Shown: positions 14,877 to 16,986 of the stretch, in pieces | Layout: each line of letters starts with the position of its first letter | How positions within the stretch are numbered: the stretch's first letter is position 1 | NCBI GenBank assembly: GCA_030613225.1 | Contig: JAUWMJ010000013.1 | Coordinates: forward strand, 1-16,986 | Source: Desulfobacterales bacterium | GTDB lineage: Bacteria; Desulfobacterota; Desulfobacteria; Desulfobacterales; JAUWMJ01 | Reading direction: 5' to 3' | Length of the DNA stretch: 16,986 bases | Program-made: the position numbers and the translations under genes | The notes under the pieces: model-generated | What the model saw: only the letters and a program-made list of their open reading frames with translations | The model's database searches: none | Told to the model about the DNA's origin: nothing

Positions 14877-15000
14877 AATTGATGATTGACGACTGACGAT
14901 TGCCTGCCTGTGCGTGTTCGCACGCAGACAGGTCGATTGGTGGAAGTCGCTACGCTCAACCGATTTTATTAAAAGATTTTCATCCTTCAATCATCAATCT
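14877..15000. repeat. Heptad-armed inverted repeat, family A copy 3
   Basis: The left arm is four 7-base units, AATTGAT GATTGAC GACTGAC GATTGCC (14877-14904). The right arm is TTCAATC ATCAATC (14986-14999). Between the left arm and the core lies a GC-rich hairpin with TGCGTG-TTCG-CACGCA at its centre (about 14901-14932). The core GAAGTCGCTACGCTC then AACCG (14943-14962) is nearly identical to copy 2. It lies between the two halves of the ABC exporter. Confidence 0.82.
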
Positions 15001-15067
15001 ATCTCTATTCGCTGCCCTGTAAGATGACCATTTACTCACGGTTCGGTGTTTGAGGCAAACTATCATT

Positions 15068-16986
15068 ATGAAAACAGATTTTGGATATTTCGAGGAAGAA
15101 AAGCTTGGCAGGCCTTATGACGTGAGGCTGCTTAGACGGTTATATCCATATGCAGGGCCATATAAAGTTATGCTTTTCTGGTCAATTATTCTTATTATAT
15201 GCATAACCCTGCTCGACCTTTCCCTTCCGTATGTCACCAAGATAGCCATTGACAGGTATATTGTGCCGCAAACAGATGCAATCAAAGCCCGGCTGACAAA
15301 GGGACCCGAAAGTAAAAGCAGATATTTGATTGCAGACATATCCGACCGAAAGATCAGGAATGTTGTTAACAAATACCGGGAACTGTTTACTATAAAAGAA
15401 ACAGATGCACGAATTTCCTATGAAAAGCTCGGCAGCCTGGAAAAAGAGGATCTTGCAGTATTACGCAAAGATGATTTTGCCGGGCTTGGTGTACTCACCG
15501 CCATATTCCTTGTCATCATACTGGTTAACTTCGGCATAAGTTTCATACAAAAAATGATAATGGAGTATGCAGGCTATATGATCATGCATGATCTGAGAAT
15601 GAAACTTTTTGTGCAAATTCAAAAATTATCAATCGAATTTTTTACAAAAAATCCGGTCGGAAGGCTCGTTACAAGGGTTACCAATGATATTCAGAATATG
15701 CATGAGCTTTTTACCTCCGTTATCTCAATTGTCTTTAAGGATCTGTTTTTACTCCTTGGGATTGCAATAGTTCTTATCAGCATGAACTGGAAACTGGCCC
15801 TTGTATCTTTTATGGTACTTCCTTTTGTTCTTTATGCTTCAATCGTTTTTTCCGGCAGAGCCCGGGAAGTATTCAGAGACCTGCGGGTCAAAATAGCAGA
15901 AATCAACACCCGGTTTTCCGAGACCATTGGAGGGATAAGGGTTATCCAGCTTTTTCGATGTGAAGAAAATAATTTCCATAGCTTTAAGGGCCTGAACCAT
16001 GAAAACTACCTGGCAGGCATGCGGCAGATCCGGGTTTTAGCTGTATTTATGCCCCTTATAGAAATCTTAGGGGTATTTGCGGTTGCGCTAGTTATCTTTT
16101 ACGGTGGAAACAATGTAATGGCAGGAGGCCTTAGCCTTGGCGCCCTTGTTGCCTTTATTGCTTATATGAAAATGTTTTTCCGTCCCATCAGGGATCTTGC
16201 CGAAAAGTACAATATCCTCCAGAATGCCATGGCTTCGGCTGAAAGGATATTTTTATTATTAGACAGCCGGAGCATGTTGCCTCAAGTTGCTTTTGGCTCA
16301 CAAAACAGTGCGTCGGATTTAAGCGTGATAAAGGAAATTACCTTTGAAAATGTTTCCTTTGGTTATGTTCCAGGCGAAATAGTCCTTTCAGGGATTTCGT
16401 TTAAAGTCGGAAAAGGAGCAACACTGGCTGTGGTCGGGCCCACAGGTTCAGGCAAAACTTCTCTAATTAACCTGATTACCCGCTTTTATGACCCTTTGTC
16501 AGGCCGGGTTTGCATAAACGGGAGGGATATACGGGAATTTGAAACGTCAATTTTCAGGTCAAAAATGGCGCTGGTTATGCAAGAGCCCTTTTTATTCTCA
16601 GGGTCAATTCGGGATAATATATTTCAGGGGAAAAAAGATATTTCAGACCAGGAACTGGAAAATATTTTAAAGGTTTCAAATTGCAAAGACCTTATCGACA
16701 GGCTGCCGATGGGTTTAGAAACAGTGTTGGACGGTTCAGGAGCATCTATATCAAGCGGTGAGCGTCAGTTGGTATCTATTGCAAGGGCTTTTGCCCGTGA
16801 TCCGCAGCTTATACTGTTTGATGAGGCTACGTCATATATTGACTCCCAAACAGAAAAAATGATCCAGGAGGCTCTTGATAACCTGATGATAAGGAGGACA
16901 TCTATTGTCGTAGCCCATCGTCTCTCAACCATCCGCAGCGCCGACAAAATCATTGTGCTCAGCAAGGGACGTATCATCGAAACAGG
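15068..16986 (+). CDS. ABC exporter half-transporter, consensus-site subunit (heterodimer partner 2), C-terminus off window
   Basis: From the ATG at 15068 the frame is open for 639 codons to the window end with no stop. Helix 1 is about 33-55 and helix 2 about 138-162. Between them is a hydrophilic, charged loop of about 80 residues, far longer than the short first extracytoplasmic loop of most exporters. The rest of the membrane domain reaches about 375. The ATPase domain has Walker A GPTGSGKTS (457-465), Q-loop Gln505, Walker B LILFDE (581-586) with the catalytic Glu586, and switch His617. The signature is ISSGERQ (561-567), where LSGGQ is expected. This is the reciprocal of its partner's Asp507, as in TM287/288-type heterodimers. 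A weak GAGG lies about 13 bases before the ATG. The last few C-terminal residues are missing. Confidence 0.92.
   Translation, partial: MKTDFGYFEEEKLGRPYDVRLLRRLYPYAGPYKVMLFWSIILIICITLLDLSLPYVTKIAIDRYIVPQTDAIKARLTKGPESKSRYLIADISDRKIRNVVNKYRELFTIKETDARISYEKLGSLEKEDLAVLRKDDFAGLGVLTAIFLVIILVNFGISFIQKMIMEYAGYMIMHDLRMKLFVQIQKLSIEFFTKNPVGRLVTRVTNDIQNMHELFTSVISIVFKDLFLLLGIAIVLISMNWKLALVSFMVLPFVLYASIVFSGRAREVFRDLRVKIAEINTRFSETIGGIRVIQLFRCEENNFHSFKGLNHENYLAGMRQIRVLAVFMPLIEILGVFAVALVIFYGGNNVMAGGLSLGALVAFIAYMKMFFRPIRDLAEKYNILQNAMASAERIFLLLDSRSMLPQVAFGSQNSASDLSVIKEITFENVSFGYVPGEIVLSGISFKVGKGATLAVVGPTGSGKTSLINLITRFYDPLSGRVCINGRDIREFETSIFRSKMALVMQEPFLFSGSIRDNIFQGKKDISDQELENILKVSNCKDLIDRLPMGLETVLDGSGASISSGERQLVSIARAFARDPQLILFDEATSYIDSQTEKMIQEALDNLMIRRTSIVVAHRLSTIRSADKIIVLSKGRIIET

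Overview
The window looks like a chromosome segment of an anaerobic Desulfobacterota (Desulfobacteria, Desulfobacteraceae-like) bacterium. This rests on the gene set (indolepyruvate:ferredoxin oxidoreductase, acyl-CoA dehydrogenase, class III CoA-transferase, MeaB, a ferredoxin-type MinD ATPase, a GAF/sigma-54 activator), a GC content judged by eye at 40-45 %, and gene spacers packed with short palindromic repeats. The taxon is an inference; there is no rRNA or other marker gene in the window.

Region 1 (1-7949, all minus strand) reads right to left: a NifA-like sigma-54 activator, acyl-CoA dehydrogenase, iorA, iorB, class III CoA-transferase, GntR/FCD regulator, and the first 47 codons of a meaB-like GTPase that leaves the window at base 1. 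The last three overlap or abut and look translationally coupled. Together they suggest ferredoxin-dependent oxidation of an aryl-pyruvate to an arylacetyl-CoA, with CoA transfer, acyl-CoA dehydrogenation and probably a B12-dependent acyl-CoA mutase just outside the window. Breakdown of an aromatic amino acid (phenylalanine or tryptophan/indoleacetate) is the favoured reading.

Region 2 (7950-9367): a 551-base divergent spacer with a family B repeat and a perfect 14-bp inverted repeat, followed by a plus-strand MinD-family ATPase with an inserted 2x[4Fe-4S] ferredoxin domain.

Region 3 (9412-12679, minus strand): an RNase II/R-family exoribonuclease, then a PilZ-domain protein coupled to a small stand-alone homologue of the archaeal threonyl-tRNA synthetase editing domain.

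Region 4 (13114-16986, plus strand): two half-size ABC exporters in tandem. The first has Asp at the catalytic Glu position and the second has a degenerate signature motif, so they should form a heterodimer with one consensus and one degenerate ATP site. The second gene is open to the window end and lacks its C-terminus.

The least explained content is in the spacers. Three sequence-distinct families of element (A at 2074, 6211 and 14877; B at 7989 and 12857; C at 10491) share one architecture: inverted arms made of degenerate 7-bp tandem units around a short core. The units of all three approximate purine-purine-purine-T-T-N-N. A nested hairpin element (2984-3117) splits iorA from iorB, and the word TYGTAAAAAGT recurs in three spacers. 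I saw no tRNA, rRNA, CRISPR array, transposase gene or convincing intrinsic terminator.
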